Shown here: positions 16,306-25,532 of the stretch, piece by piece
Position numbering within the stretch: position 1 is the first letter of the stretch
Layout of the letters: every line of letters begins with the position of its first letter
Made by a program: the position numbers and the translations under genes
Origin: Halobaculum sp. CBA1158
Lineage (GTDB): Archaea > Halobacteriota > Halobacteria > Halobacteriales > Haloferacaceae
DNA length: 64,000 bases
Assembly: GCF_021431925.1 (NCBI RefSeq)
Contig: NZ_CP090371.1
Coordinates: 434,001-498,000 of the forward strand
Direction: 5' to 3'
Notes under the pieces: model-generated
Told to the model about the DNA's origin: nothing
Databases searched by the model: none
What the model saw: only the letters and a program-made list of their open reading frames with translations

Positions 16306-16366
16306 CCAGCGGCGGACGGCGAGAAAACTGCCCGGAGCGGCGGCGATACCCGATCGGAGGGGACGG

Positions 16367-17257
16367 TCACTCCGACCGGTCGAGCGCGTCGCGAAGCGCG
16401 CCGTTCATCGCCCCGACGGGGGCGTCGCGATCGGTCCATCGCTCGAACGCCTCGACGCCCTGGTACAGCAGCATCCACGCGCCGTCGACGGCGGTCGCGC
16501 CCGCCGCCCGCGCCTCCCGAAGCAGTCGGGTGTCGAGCGGGGCGTACACCGCGTCCAGCACCGCCATGTCCCCGTGGAGGTGCTCGGCGGGCACGGGCGT
16601 CTCGTCGGACTCCATCCCGACGGTCGTCGCGTTGACGAGCAGATCGGCCGACGGCACCGTCCCCGCGAGCGTGTCGAGGCCGCCGGCGGTCACGCGCGTC
16701 GGGGGCGTCGCCGCGGGGTCGGCGTCCGCGTCCCCCGCGTCGTCAGCGCCGCCCGCGCGGGTGGCTCCCAGCGCCTCGCGAACCTCGCCGGCCAGTTCCT
16801 CGGCCCGGGCCGCCGTCCGGTTGGCGACGTGCAGGGCGTCGACGTCCTCTGCCAACGCGAACGCGGCCGCACGACCGGCCCCGCCAGCCCCGACGACGAC
16901 GGCGGCACCCTCGCGTTCGACGCCGTGGTGCCCGAACGCCCGTCGGACCCCGGACACGTCGGTGTTGTACCCCCGCGGCGGGTCGTACGCGAAGTCGACG
17001 GTGTTGACCGCGCCGACCGCCGCCGCGAGGTCGCTCGGCTCGACGGCCGCGAGCACGTCCCGCTTGAACGGCACCGTGACGTTCAGTCCACTCATCCCGA
17101 GCGTCGCCGCCGCCTCCACGGCCGCCGCGCCCTCGTCTGCGTCCGGTTCGAGGGCGACGTACCGCGCGTCCACGTCGAGCGCGTCGTAGGCCGCCTCGTG
17201 CATCGGCGGCGACAGCGAGTGCCCGACCGGATTCCCGATCAGTCCGTACACGTCCAT
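16367..17257 (-). CDS. aroE: Shikimate dehydrogenase
   Basis: 296 residues. It reduces 3-dehydroshikimate with NADPH in aromatic amino acid synthesis. [10 protein letters not shown] (8-17) binds shikimate; K65 in NVTVPFK is the catalytic lysine; NTD near residue 98 supplies the conserved aspartate; [14 protein letters not shown] is the nucleotide-binding loop; [10 protein letters not shown] is the C-terminal signature. A short Ala/Asp-rich insertion lies near residues 170-190. A GTTTTATTC box is about 27 nt upstream. It stands alone, divergent from the exchanger gene. Confidence 0.95.
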   Translation of the reverse strand: MDVYGLIGNPVGHSLSPPMHEAAYDALDVDARYVALEPDADEGAAAVEAAATLGMSGLNVTVPFKRDVLAAVEPSDLAAAVGAVNTVDFAYDPPRGYNTDVSGVRRAFGHHGVEREGAAVVVGAGGAGRAAAFALAEDVDALHVANRTAARAEELAGEVREALGATRAGGADDAGDADADPAATPPTRVTAGGLDTLAGTVPSADLLVNATTVGMESDETPVPAEHLHGDMAVLDAVYAPLDTRLLREARAAGATAVDGAWMLLYQGVEAFERWTDRDAPVGAMNGALRDALDRSE

Positions 17258-17416
17258 GGAGGCGACGACGACGCGACGGGGAATAAAACGCCGTGTACCG
17301 CGGCGTGCGTGGCGTTGCCGTCGAGATACGGCTTCCGCTTCGATCGAGCCACCCAGATATCGGTTCTGGTATTTCGAGGGTGGGATTCAAATAGCGGAGG
17401 CGGAACCGGCCGAACA

Positions 17417-18421
17417 ATGCTGCTTCAGTTGGCTGACGTACTCCTGACGGAGCACGGCCTGTTCTTGCTCTTGGGGGTCGTGTTCCTCTATCTCGGCGCG
17501 GAGGCGCTCGTGAGGGGGGCCGCCGGGCTCGCCCTCGGGGTCGGGATTCACGCGGCGCTCGTCGGCGTGACCGTCGTGGCGTTCGCGACGACGGCTCCGG
17601 AACTGTTCATCGGCGTCATCGCGGGCGTCGACGGCGACGCACAGCTCGGGCTCGGCGCGGTCATCGGCTCGAACATCGCCAACATCGGGCTGGTGCTCGG
17701 CGTCTCGGCGCTGCTGCGTCCCCTGTCGGTGTCGCGGAACGTGGTCCGCAGGCACCTGCCGTTCATGGCGCTCGCGGCGCTGTTGGTCGTCGTCTTCGGG
17801 CTCGACGGGACGATCGGTCGCATCGAGGGCGGGGTGTTCCTGCTCGTGCTCGCCGCGTTCACGGTCGTGCTGTACCGGGGTGCCACGGACGCGGCCGAGG
17901 CCGTCGACGAGTCCGGCGCGGTCGCCGACGGCGGCGCGGTCGTCGAGGAGGTGCCCGAGGTCGACGCGGACGCCGGCGTCCAGCCCCGGCACGTCGCGTT
18001 CCTCGTCGTCGGCCTCGCGCTGCTGTTCTTCGGCTCGCGGTGGCTCATCGACAGCGGGCGGTCGATGCTGTACCAGCTCGGATTCACCCAGCGGCTCATC
18101 GGGCTGACGGTGCTGGCGTTCGGCACGTCGCTGCCGGAGTTCGCCGCCAGCGTCGTCGCCGCGGTCCGCGGGGAGGCGGACTTCTCCGTGGGCAACGTCG
18201 TCGGCTCCAACATCTACAACGTGCTCGCGGTGCTGGGCCTGCTGGCGATCATCGCCCCCGTGTTCGTCTCCTCGGGCGTCTCCTCGTTCGACTTCCCGGC
18301 GCTCATCGCGTTCACCGCCGCGGCGGCGGTGGTGATGCTCCGCGGCGGCGAGGTCGGCCGACTCGACGGGACCGTCCTGCTGGGCGGGTACCTCGTGTTC
18401 TTCTACCTGCTGCTCCCGTAG
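17417..18421 (+). CDS. Sodium/calcium exchanger family antiporter (CaCA)
   Basis: 334 residues with about ten membrane helices in two homologous halves. The alpha repeats are visible: VAFATTAPELF...GAVIGSNIANIGLVLG in the N half and LAFGTSLPEFAAS...VGNVVGSNIYNVLAVLG in the C half, with the acidic cation-binding residues intact. A charged loop (about 158-190) separates the halves. The family exchanges Ca2+ for Na+ or H+. ATG 17417 has a TTCAAATA box 29 nt upstream. The next gene is a second, diverged exchanger on the same strand. Confidence 0.92.
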   Translation: MLLQLADVLLTEHGLFLLLGVVFLYLGAEALVRGAAGLALGVGIHAALVGVTVVAFATTAPELFIGVIAGVDGDAQLGLGAVIGSNIANIGLVLGVSALLRPLSVSRNVVRRHLPFMALAALLVVVFGLDGTIGRIEGGVFLLVLAAFTVVLYRGATDAAEAVDESGAVADGGAVVEEVPEVDADAGVQPRHVAFLVVGLALLFFGSRWLIDSGRSMLYQLGFTQRLIGLTVLAFGTSLPEFAASVVAAVRGEADFSVGNVVGSNIYNVLAVLGLLAIIAPVFVSSGVSSFDFPALIAFTAAAAVVMLRGGEVGRLDGTVLLGGYLVFFYLLLP

Positions 18422-18519
18422 GAGCGGACCGCGCGTACCCGAGCCTCGGTCGGCCGAGTCGCCGTCGGCGGATCGTCGAAACGCAAGAGTAAGGGGAAGC
18501 CGCCGGCTCCGTGGCGGTA

Positions 18520-19848
18520 ATGAGTTCACGACTCCGTCATCCCCTCACCGCGCTGTTCGGGGGGATCGCGCTGACCCTCCCGTGGATCCTGTCGTGGCTG
18601 ACCGGCGTGAACGAGGGCTTCTCGACGCTGACGACCGTCGGCGTCGCCGGCGTCGCCGTGCTGGGGGCGTCGTTCCTGCTCGCGTGGGGGGCCGAGACCG
18701 CGGAGAAGGACGTGCCGCGGGCGTTCGCCATCGCGGTGCTGGCGGTGCTGGCGGTCGCGCCCGAGTACGCCGTCGACGCGCTGTACGCCTGGCAGGCCGG
18801 CCAGGGCGACGCGGCCGCGTCGAACCTCGCGGTCGCGAACATGACCGGCGCGAACCGGATCCTCATCGGCATCGGCTGGTCCGGGATCGCGCTGTTCTCC
18901 GTCTATCGGGCGTACAGCGGCGGCGGCGCGGACCCCAACGTCGTCAAGCGCGACGGCTTCCTGCGAGACTACGTCGACCTCGACCGCGACATCTCCCTGG
19001 AGATCGCCTTCCTGTTTCTCGCGACCGTCTTCGCCTTCTTCGTGCCGCTGGGGGGCGGGATCGGCGCTATCGACACCATCGTCCTCGTCGGCCTGTACCT
19101 CGCGTACATCCTCGTGATCATCCGCGGCGACGTGGAGGAAGTCGAGGAACAGGTCGGCGTTCCCGCCTATTTCCAGGCGAGGGCGCGCTCGATACGGATC
19201 CCGGTCGTGCTCGGCCTGTTCACCTACTCCGGGCTGCTCATCTTCACCGCCGTCGAGCCGTTCGCCCACGGGCTGGAGGCGCTGGGCCTCCAGTTCGGCA
19301 TCCCCGAGTTCTTCATGATCCAGTGGATCGCGCCGCTGGCCTCCGAGAGCCCGGAGCTGATCGTCACCGCCTACCTCGTCAACAAGGCGCGGTCGACGGC
19401 GGCGTTCAACGCCCTCATCTCCTCGAAGCTGAACCAGTGGACGCTGCTCATCGGGACGCTCGTCGTCGTGTACAGCATCTCGCTGGGGCAGTACGGCGTG
19501 CTCATGTTCGACGAGAAGCAGGCCTCTGAGATCTGGATCACCGCCGCACAGAGCCTCTTCGCGCTCGCGATACTCATCAACTTCCAGATCTCCGTGCGCG
19601 AGTCGCTGCTGCTGCTCGTGTTGTTCCTCTCGCAGGTGATCACGGAGTTCTACTTCATCCGGACGATGTCGGAGGCGGCCGCCGAGGCCAACTCCATCCT
19701 CCTGCTCGACGCGTTCACCGTCTTCTATCTCGTCATCTCCGTCGGACTGCTCGCGGCCCGCCGCGATCAGATCCGCGAGGTGGCGACGCTGACGGGCGCG
19801 ACCGTCCGCGACGCTGTCGACGGCGACGCCGAACAGCCGGCCGACTGA
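18520..19848 (+). CDS. Second cation exchanger-like membrane protein
   Basis: 442 residues with about eleven hydrophobic helices. Alpha-repeat-like segments are present but diverged: VAPEYAVDALYAW...NLAVANMTGANRILIG and IAPLASESPELIV...STAAFNALISSKLNQWT. It is therefore a distant member of the Na+/Ca2+ exchanger superfamily and the ion is uncertain. ATG 18520 is preferred over the in-frame GTG 18511 because an AAGAGTAAG box lies about 29 nt upstream. It follows the first exchanger by about 100 bp; the two may cooperate or serve different ions. Confidence 0.85.
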   Translation: MSSRLRHPLTALFGGIALTLPWILSWLTGVNEGFSTLTTVGVAGVAVLGASFLLAWGAETAEKDVPRAFAIAVLAVLAVAPEYAVDALYAWQAGQGDAAASNLAVANMTGANRILIGIGWSGIALFSVYRAYSGGGADPNVVKRDGFLRDYVDLDRDISLEIAFLFLATVFAFFVPLGGGIGAIDTIVLVGLYLAYILVIIRGDVEEVEEQVGVPAYFQARARSIRIPVVLGLFTYSGLLIFTAVEPFAHGLEALGLQFGIPEFFMIQWIAPLASESPELIVTAYLVNKARSTAAFNALISSKLNQWTLLIGTLVVVYSISLGQYGVLMFDEKQASEIWITAAQSLFALAILINFQISVRESLLLLVLFLSQVITEFYFIRTMSEAAAEANSILLLDAFTVFYLVISVGLLAARRDQIREVATLTGATVRDAVDGDAEQPAD

Positions 19849-19933
19849 CGCCGCGCCCCCGTCTCACGACTCGCTCCGTCCCGCTCCGCCGGAACCGACG
19901 CGTATTCGAGTCACCGACCGCTATCCGTCGGTA

Positions 19934-21496
19934 GTGATCGGTATCGTCGTCTCCCGCGCGGACCGCGCCTCGACCCACATCGCCGAGCGCCTGCTCGCGC
20001 TCGCCGACTGGACCGAACGGACCGACGACGACCGCGCCGACGCCGACGGCGGCGGGACGTACCACACGCTCGACCCCGCGACTGCGACCGAAGCCGTCGC
20101 CGACGCGGACCGGGACGGCGCGGTCGCGGTCGACACCGGCGACTGCCCCACCCGCTTCGAACTCCGCGTCTTCGACGAACTGCACATCCGCCTCGGCGAC
20201 CCCACGCCCGCGTTCTCCGAGCGCCCCGACTACCTCGTGTTCGTCTCGCGCCACGCAGGCGACACCGGCCCCCTCCTGACGTGTCACTTCACGGGCAACC
20301 TCGGCGAGGCGGAGTACGGCGGCGAGTCGCGCTCGCTGGCCCCGACGTGTCCGGGGGTCCAGCGCGCGCTCGTCGCCGGCTTCGACGACCACGCCCCCGA
20401 GGGGTACGAGGTGGCGATCGAGGGGACCCATCACGGCCCGACCGACCTCGCGACGCCCGCTGTGTTCGCTGAACTCGGCAGCGACGACGAGCAGTGGGAC
20501 GACCCGGCGGGCGCAACCGCCGTCGCTCGCGCCGTGCTCGATCTCCCCGCCCGGGACGCGAGCGTCGCCGTCGGCGACCCCGACCGACCGCGTCACCTCG
20601 TCGGCTTCGGCGGCGGTCACTACGCCCCGCGGTTCGAGCGAGTGATTCGCGAGACCCCCTGGGGGGTCGGCCACGTCGCCGTCGACTGGCAACTCGAGGA
20701 ACTGGGTCACCCCGAGGAACACGGCGACGTGCTCGAGGCCGCGGTCGCCGCCAGCGACGCGGACCACACGCTCGTCGAGGGCGAGCGCCCCGCCCTCCGG
20801 GACGCGCTGGCCGACCGCGACGTGCGAGTGGTGAGCGAGACGTGGGTCCGCGCGGTCGGCGACCGGCCGCTGGGGCTGGTGGCGTCCCTGGAGTCGGATC
20901 TGTGTCCGGTCGAGGACGGCCTCCGGTTCGGCGACCGCGCGCCCACCGGAAACTCCGGGGACGCCGGGAATACTGGGAACGCTGGGGACGCCGGGGATTC
21001 CGCCACGGCGGACGACGCGGTCGCCGGCGAGGCGGCCGCCGACGGCTACCGCATCGTCGACCTCCCGGCCGAATTGCTCGCGGCGGCGCAGGGCGTCGAC
21101 GCCGAGGCGGCCAGGACCGCGGTCGACGCCCACGTGGTCGCCGTCGAGACCGAGCAGTCAGGGAGCCGCCCCGCGGGACGCGCGGCGGTCCCCGCGCACG
21201 GCGACGATACGGTCGCCGACGCCGCGGACACAGACGCCGCCGGTCCCGACGCGTACGACGCGCTCGTCGACGATCTCGCGGCGATACTACGCGGGACGTA
21301 CGACGAGGTCGTCCGCGAGGACGGCGCGGTGGTCGCGCGCGTGGAGTCGTTCGACCCCGAGCTGGCGGCGACGCTCGGCGTGCCCGAGGGGCCGAAGTTC
21401 GGCGCGCTCTCGGCCGGCGAGCCGGTCGAGGTCGACGGCGAGACGGTCCCGCCCGAGGCGGTCAGCAGGGAACGAGAGGAGCGCTTCCCCGTCTGA
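19934..21496 (+). CDS. dtdA: D-aminoacyl-tRNA deacylase, archaeal type (DTD2)
   Basis: 520 residues from GTG 19934, longer than usual for the family. It hydrolyses D-amino acids from mischarged tRNA. The family motif EGTHHGPTDL is near residues 158-167, and GFGGGHYAPRFE near 228-239. Two low-complexity insertions enlarge it: a Gly/Asn/Asp/Ala repeat stretch near residues 337-360 and an acidic stretch near 420-440. A GCGTATTCG box about 29 nt upstream supports the GTG start. Confidence 0.92.
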   Translation: MIGIVVSRADRASTHIAERLLALADWTERTDDDRADADGGGTYHTLDPATATEAVADADRDGAVAVDTGDCPTRFELRVFDELHIRLGDPTPAFSERPDYLVFVSRHAGDTGPLLTCHFTGNLGEAEYGGESRSLAPTCPGVQRALVAGFDDHAPEGYEVAIEGTHHGPTDLATPAVFAELGSDDEQWDDPAGATAVARAVLDLPARDASVAVGDPDRPRHLVGFGGGHYAPRFERVIRETPWGVGHVAVDWQLEELGHPEEHGDVLEAAVAASDADHTLVEGERPALRDALADRDVRVVSETWVRAVGDRPLGLVASLESDLCPVEDGLRFGDRAPTGNSGDAGNTGNAGDAGDSATADDAVAGEAAADGYRIVDLPAELLAAAQGVDAEAARTAVDAHVVAVETEQSGSRPAGRAAVPAHGDDTVADAADTDAAGPDAYDALVDDLAAILRGTYDEVVREDGAVVARVESFDPELAATLGVPEGPKFGALSAGEPVEVDGETVPPEAVSREREERFPV

Positions 21497-21665
21497 GCAC
21501 TCACCCCTCCGCCCGGATCCGTTCGGGTCCGGTCCGGTCGGTCCGTTATCGCCGGCCGGGTCCGCCGGCCGAGTTCCGACGAGACGACGACGGGACGGCG
21601 TCTGACACGTGCACGACGCGAGGGGAAGGATAATAACTCTCCGTCGGCAACGCACCCGCATACCT

Positions 21666-22859
21666 ATGGATTCCATCGTCGAGGACGCGATTAACGAGGC
21701 CGAGGAGGAGGCCGGGGAGCCGGGGGACGACGGCGCTCCCGCGGGCTCCGACTCCGCTGGGGGAACCGCCCCCGACGCCGGCGGCTCGCCGGACGCCGAC
21801 GGCGACGCCCCCCGGACGGGGAAGATGACCGACGAGGAACTGCAGGACGTCCTCAAAGACCTCCAGACCAACATCACGGTCGTCGGCTGCGGGGGGGCCG
21901 GCGGCAACACGGTTAATCGGATGTTCGAGGAGGGGATCCACGGCGCGGACCTGGTCGCGGCCAACACCGACGTGCAGCACCTCGTCAACATCGAGGCCGA
22001 CACGAAGATCCTGATGGGCCAGGAGAAGACCCAGGGTCGCGGCGCTGGCTCGCTCCCGCAGGTCGGCGAGGAGGCCGCCATCGAGTCGCAAAACGAGATC
22101 CGCGAGTCGCTCGAGGGCTCGGACATGGTGTTCGTCACCGCCGGCCTCGGCGGCGGCACCGGCACGGGCTCGGCCCCGGTCGTCGCGAAGGCGGCCCGCG
22201 AGATCGGCGCGCTCACCATCGCCATCGTCACCACCCCCTTCACCGCCGAGGGCGAGGTGCGACGGACGAACGCCGAGGCGGGGCTCGAACGCCTCCGCGA
22301 CGTGGCCGACACCGTGATCGTCGTCCCCAACGACCGCCTCCTCGACGCCGTCGGGAAGCTCCCCGTCCGCCAGGCGTTCAAGATCTCCGACGAGGTGCTG
22401 ATGCGCAGCGTCAAGGGCATCACCGAGCTGATCACCAAGCCCGGCCTCGTCAACCTCGACTTCGCCGACGTCCGCACCGTCATGGAGAAGGGCGGCGTCG
22501 CGATGATAGGCCTCGGCGAGTCCGACTCCGACACGAAGGCCCAGGAGTCCGTCCAGTCGGCGTTGCGCTCGCCGCTGCTCGACGTGGACATCTCCGGGGC
22601 GAACTCCGCACTGGTGAACGTCACCGGCGGCTCGGACATGTCCATCGAGGAGGCCGAGGGCGTCGTCGAGGAGATCTACGACCGGATCGACCCCGACGCG
22701 CGGATCATCTGGGGCACCTCGATCGACGAGGAACTCGAGGGGCAGATGCGGACGATGATCGTCGTCACGGGCGTCGACTCTCCCCAGATTTACGGCCGCA
22801 ACGAGGCCGCACAGGTCGCCGCCGGCGACAACCTCGAGGACATCGACTACGTCGAGTAA
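21666..22859 (+). CDS. ftsZ1: Cell division protein FtsZ1
   Basis: 397 residues. An acidic N-terminal tail (about 1-55) precedes the tubulin-like GTPase: [13 protein letters not shown] (75-86), signature GGGTGTGS (162-169) and T7 loop NLDFAD (263-268). Haloarchaea have two FtsZs; the position directly before secE and spt5 and the MDSIVEDAI start match FtsZ1, which stabilises the division ring. A GATAATAAC box lies about 33 nt upstream of ATG 21666; the frame is open further upstream but this start matches the family. Confidence 0.95.
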   Translation: MDSIVEDAINEAEEEAGEPGDDGAPAGSDSAGGTAPDAGGSPDADGDAPRTGKMTDEELQDVLKDLQTNITVVGCGGAGGNTVNRMFEEGIHGADLVAANTDVQHLVNIEADTKILMGQEKTQGRGAGSLPQVGEEAAIESQNEIRESLEGSDMVFVTAGLGGGTGTGSAPVVAKAAREIGALTIAIVTTPFTAEGEVRRTNAEAGLERLRDVADTVIVVPNDRLLDAVGKLPVRQAFKISDEVLMRSVKGITELITKPGLVNLDFADVRTVMEKGGVAMIGLGESDSDTKAQESVQSALRSPLLDVDISGANSALVNVTGGSDMSIEEAEGVVEEIYDRIDPDARIIWGTSIDEELEGQMRTMIVVTGVDSPQIYGRNEAAQVAAGDNLEDIDYVE

Positions 22860-22980
22860 CCCGGCCTCCACCCCCGTCCGCCTCGGAGTCGACGGGTCGG
22901 CCGGGCGGGACGCCCCGTCGCCCCGCCGTTCCAGTTCTCCTCTTCGGCTCGCACCCGCCACGCACCGCCCCGGAGCAACA

Positions 22981-22988
22981 GATATAGA
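22981..22988 (+). promoter_or_regulatory. TATA-like box of secE
   Basis: GATATAGA is centred about 31 nt before ATG 23016, suggesting secE-spt5 has its own promoter in addition to any read-through from ftsZ1. Confidence 0.5.
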
Positions 22989-23015
22989 AGGAGCCGCGGA
23001 GTACGACCGATCAAC

Positions 23016-23189
23016 ATGGATGTCAAGTACGACCTGACAAGCTACGTCAGGGTGCTCAAGCTGGCGAGCACGCCCTCTTGGGAGGAGTTCTCCCAGATCT
23101 CCAAGATCGCCGGCGCGGGCATCTTCCTCGTGGGCTTTCTCGGGTTCGTCATCTTCGCGATCATGACGACGCTCACCGGAGGGATCTGA
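23016..23189 (+). CDS. secE: Protein translocase subunit SecE (Sec61 gamma)
   Basis: 57 residues. A short amphipathic N-terminal helix with YVRVLKLASTPSWEEF is followed by a single transmembrane helix (GAGIFLVGFLGFVIFAIM), the standard layout of archaeal SecE, which clamps the SecY channel. The gene is small but is clearly placed between ftsZ1 and spt5. It ends 2 nt before the spt5 start. Confidence 0.93.
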   Translation: MDVKYDLTSYVRVLKLASTPSWEEFSQISKIAGAGIFLVGFLGFVIFAIMTTLTGGI

Positions 23190-23191
23190 GC

Positions 23192-23647
23192 GTGCCCATC
23201 TACTCGGTGAAGACGACGGCCAGCCAGGAGCGCACCGTCGCGGACATGATCGCCAGCAAGGAGATGGCCGGGATCTACGCCGTGCTCGCGCCCGATCAGC
23301 TCACCAGCTACGTGATGGTCGAGGCCGAGGACGACGCGGTCATCCGGCGCGTGTTGGAGGAGGTGCCTCACGCCCAGGGGCTCGTCGAAGGACCCGGCGG
23401 CGAGGCCGGCCAGTCGTCGATGTCGGAGGTCGAGCACTTCCTCTCGCCGACTCCCGACGTGGAGGGGATCGCCGAGGGCGACATCGTCGAACTCATCGCC
23501 GGCCCGTTCAAGGGAGAGAAGGCGCAGGTCCAGCGCATCGACGAGGGCAAAGATCAGGTGACCGTCGAACTGTACGAGGCGACGGTTCCCATCCCGGTGA
23601 CGGTTCGCGGCGACCAGATCCGCGTGCTCGACAGCGAGGAACGATAG
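23192..23647 (+). CDS. spt5: Transcription elongation factor Spt5 (NusG)
   Basis: 151 residues from GTG 23192. The NGN domain comes first (PIYSVKTTASQERTVADMIA, then a VMVEAEDD strand), followed by a KOW domain (GDIVELIAGPFKGEKAQVQRID). Spt5 with Spt4 clamps RNA polymerase and raises processivity. GTG is chosen because it yields the family N-terminus and directly follows the secE stop; the frame is open upstream through secE. Confidence 0.94.
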   Translation: MPIYSVKTTASQERTVADMIASKEMAGIYAVLAPDQLTSYVMVEAEDDAVIRRVLEEVPHAQGLVEGPGGEAGQSSMSEVEHFLSPTPDVEGIAEGDIVELIAGPFKGEKAQVQRIDEGKDQVTVELYEATVPIPVTVRGDQIRVLDSEER

Positions 23648-23664
23648 CGCCCTCGCCGTCGACA

Positions 23665-23724
23665 GCGACCGATCGGACTGCCTTCGACCGGATCGCGACC
23701 GATCGGACTGCCTTCGACCCGACC
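23665..23724. repeat. 30 bp tandem duplication after spt5
   Basis: Two adjacent 30 bp units (23665-23694 and 23695-23724) differ only in their last few bases, each with GATCGGACTGCCTTCGACC. It is noncoding between the convergent spt5 and zinc-finger genes. Confidence 0.85.
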
Positions 23725-23761
23725 GGTCCCGAGCGGATCGCCCGGAACGGCACCAACCGGA

Positions 23762-24058
23762 TCAGACCGTGTCGTCGATCCGCTCCACGACGCTCTCGAT
23801 GTCGGCTCGGTCCTCGATCTCGGCTTTGATCGACTCGCGCTCGCGGATCGCGTCGGCGTCGGCGTCGTACGCCCGGACGAACTCCGCGCGCGTGTGCTCG
23901 TCGAACGCGTGGCGGATAGCGAAGTACCCCTCCGGGACGACCGTCCCGCAGACCCGGCACTCGTGACGGGCGTGGGCGGTCGTCTGGTGGACGATCGCGT
24001 CCTCGACGCCGTCGAACGCGGCGTCGCAGCCCTCGATCCCGCAGGCCCACCGTGGCAT
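23762..24058 (-). CDS. Small zinc-finger protein
   Basis: 98 residues. C5/C10 (CGIEGC) with a following His pair (VHQTTAH), and CRVCG with IRHAFDEH, form two C2H2-like fingers in the first 60 residues; the rest is an acidic helix. A nucleic-acid or protein interaction role is likely. ATG 24058 is chosen over ATG 24085 because a GCTTATGCG box is centred about 28 nt upstream of 24058. It converges on spt5 and is divergent from the PHP-associated gene. Confidence 0.75.
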   Translation of the reverse strand: MPRWACGIEGCDAAFDGVEDAIVHQTTAHARHECRVCGTVVPEGYFAIRHAFDEHTRAEFVRAYDADADAIRERESIKAEIEDRADIESVVERIDDTV

Positions 24059-24122
24059 ATCCGATTCCAGTTCAGGGGCCCGCATAAGCGTTCCCGTGAC
24101 CCGCCGGTCGCCCGGAAACGCA

Positions 24123-24130
24123 ATTCCTAA
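24123..24130 (+). promoter_or_regulatory. TATA-like box supporting GTG 24156
   Basis: ATTCCTAA is centred about 29 nt upstream of GTG 24156; the alternative start at 24096 lies before this box. Confidence 0.5.
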
Positions 24131-24155
24131 CGGTGATCCGGGCGACGACAGCGGT

Positions 24156-24917
24156 GTGAGCGACCGACGGACGCGGGTGGACCCGCACGTGAAGATCCTC
24201 GACGAGCGCGTCGTCGAGCGCGCCCGCGAGTCGGGGATCGAGACGCTGGTGTACGCTCCGCACTTCGTTCGACTCCCCGAAATCCGCGCCCGTGCCGAGC
24301 GGTTCTCGACCGACGCGGTGACCGTCGTCCCCGCCCGCGAGGTGTTCACCGGCGACTGGGGGAACCGGCGACACCTGCTCGCGATCGGGCTCGACGAGCC
24401 GGTGCCCGACTTCATCACCTTCGAGGCGGCGCTGGCGGAGTTCGACCGACAGGGTGCGGCCGTGCTCGTCCCCCACCCGGGATTCATGAACGTGAGTCTC
24501 ATCCGCGCGGAGGTGGGCGCGTACCGCGACCGGATCGACGCCGTCGAGACGCACAACGCGAAGCTGTTCGACCGGCACAACCGACGGGGCGTTCGCACGG
24601 CCGAAGCGTTCGACATCCCGGGGTTCGGCTCGTCGTACGCGCACCTCCGCGGAACCGTCGGCTCCGCGTGGACGGAGTTCGAGGGCGACGTGACCGACGA
24701 GGAGTCGCTCGTGACGGCGTTTCGAGAGCGGACGCCCCGGTCGGTGGTGAACCGTCGCGACCCGGCGACGCGACTGCGTCGGCTGGCGGAGTTCGCCCAC
24801 CTCGGCTACGAGAACTCCTGGGGGAAACTCGACCGACTGTTCCTCTCGGGGATGGAGGCGACCCATCCGCGCCACATCGCATACGACGGCCGATTCGACG
24901 ACGTGGCGGTGTACTGA
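24156..24917 (+). CDS. PHP-associated domain protein
   Basis: 253 residues from GTG 24156. It resembles the PHP phosphoesterase superfamily: VDPHVKILDERVVERARESGI at the start, PAREVFTGDWGNRRHLLAIGL, then VPHPGFMN (about 108) and ETHNAKLF (about 132). The usual N-terminal HxH metal ligands are reduced to a single H, so it belongs to the PHP-associated rather than the full PHP group. It is probably a metal-dependent hydrolase or a DNA-repair related fold; substrate unknown. Confidence 0.8.
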   Translation: MSDRRTRVDPHVKILDERVVERARESGIETLVYAPHFVRLPEIRARAERFSTDAVTVVPAREVFTGDWGNRRHLLAIGLDEPVPDFITFEAALAEFDRQGAAVLVPHPGFMNVSLIRAEVGAYRDRIDAVETHNAKLFDRHNRRGVRTAEAFDIPGFGSSYAHLRGTVGSAWTEFEGDVTDEESLVTAFRERTPRSVVNRRDPATRLRRLAEFAHLGYENSWGKLDRLFLSGMEATHPRHIAYDGRFDDVAVY

Positions 24918-24947
24918 TACCGACGGCGCGATCCGGTTCGCTTCCCG

Positions 24948-25475
24948 TCAGACCGGTAGCCCGGTGAGCATGGCCGCGACGGCCTCGCGCGGGGTCCCGG
25001 TGTTCAGGTCGACGACGAAGAACTGGAGGAGCGCCAGCGCCGCTAACTCCGCGAGCGTGATGACGACGGTGAACGCGTCCGCCCACTTGCTGGAGGTCGT
25101 CACGCCGATCGGAAGCCCGTACTCCGTCGACGACAGCGGGTAGAACAGCGCGATCCCGCGCTTGCTCCCGACCACGTCGAGCAGGTAGTGCGTGGCGACG
25201 CCGATCCAGACGAACTGGAGGTTGCCGAAGTAGATCGGGTACGCGACGATCACCGCCAACACCGGGAGGTTGTGCAGGGTCTTGCGGTGCTTGCCGAAGG
25301 CGGTGTCCACGTCCGGGAACAGCGCGCCGAGCACCAGCGGGACGAACAGCTCCGCGATGGTGACGAACGTCTCCACGTCGCCGGCGGGTTGGAGAATGTA
25401 CGCCAGTCCGATCGCCAACAGGATCGCGTTCAGCACGTGGCCCTTCTTGTTCACGCTCCGCCGTGCCGTCTCCAT
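24948..25475 (-). CDS. Membrane metal-dependent hydrolase (YdjM/LexA-binding type)
   Basis: 175 residues with about four membrane helices. Conserved His/Asp residues are in LFPDVDTAFGKHRKTLHNL and a second ATHYLLD segment, the signature of the inner-membrane DUF457/YdjM family. The family is annotated as metal-dependent hydrolase, but the reaction is not established. It follows the cinA-like gene on the same strand by 57 nt, so co-transcription is possible. Confidence 0.85.
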   Translation of the reverse strand: METARRSVNKKGHVLNAILLAIGLAYILQPAGDVETFVTIAELFVPLVLGALFPDVDTAFGKHRKTLHNLPVLAVIVAYPIYFGNLQFVWIGVATHYLLDVVGSKRGIALFYPLSSTEYGLPIGVTTSSKWADAFTVVITLAELAALALLQFFVVDLNTGTPREAVAAMLTGLPV

Positions 25476-25532
25476 CGACCAAACCGTTTCGGGTCTCGGA
25501 CCCGAGCGCGCCGAGGGCTCGTGACGAGTCCG

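Noticed and set aside
15425-17416. A continuous open frame on the plus strand fused to the exchanger starting at 17417
   Set aside because: It runs antisense to the HhH protein and aroE, both clearly coding. Its translation is Ser/Ala/Arg low complexity typical of GC-rich shadow frames.
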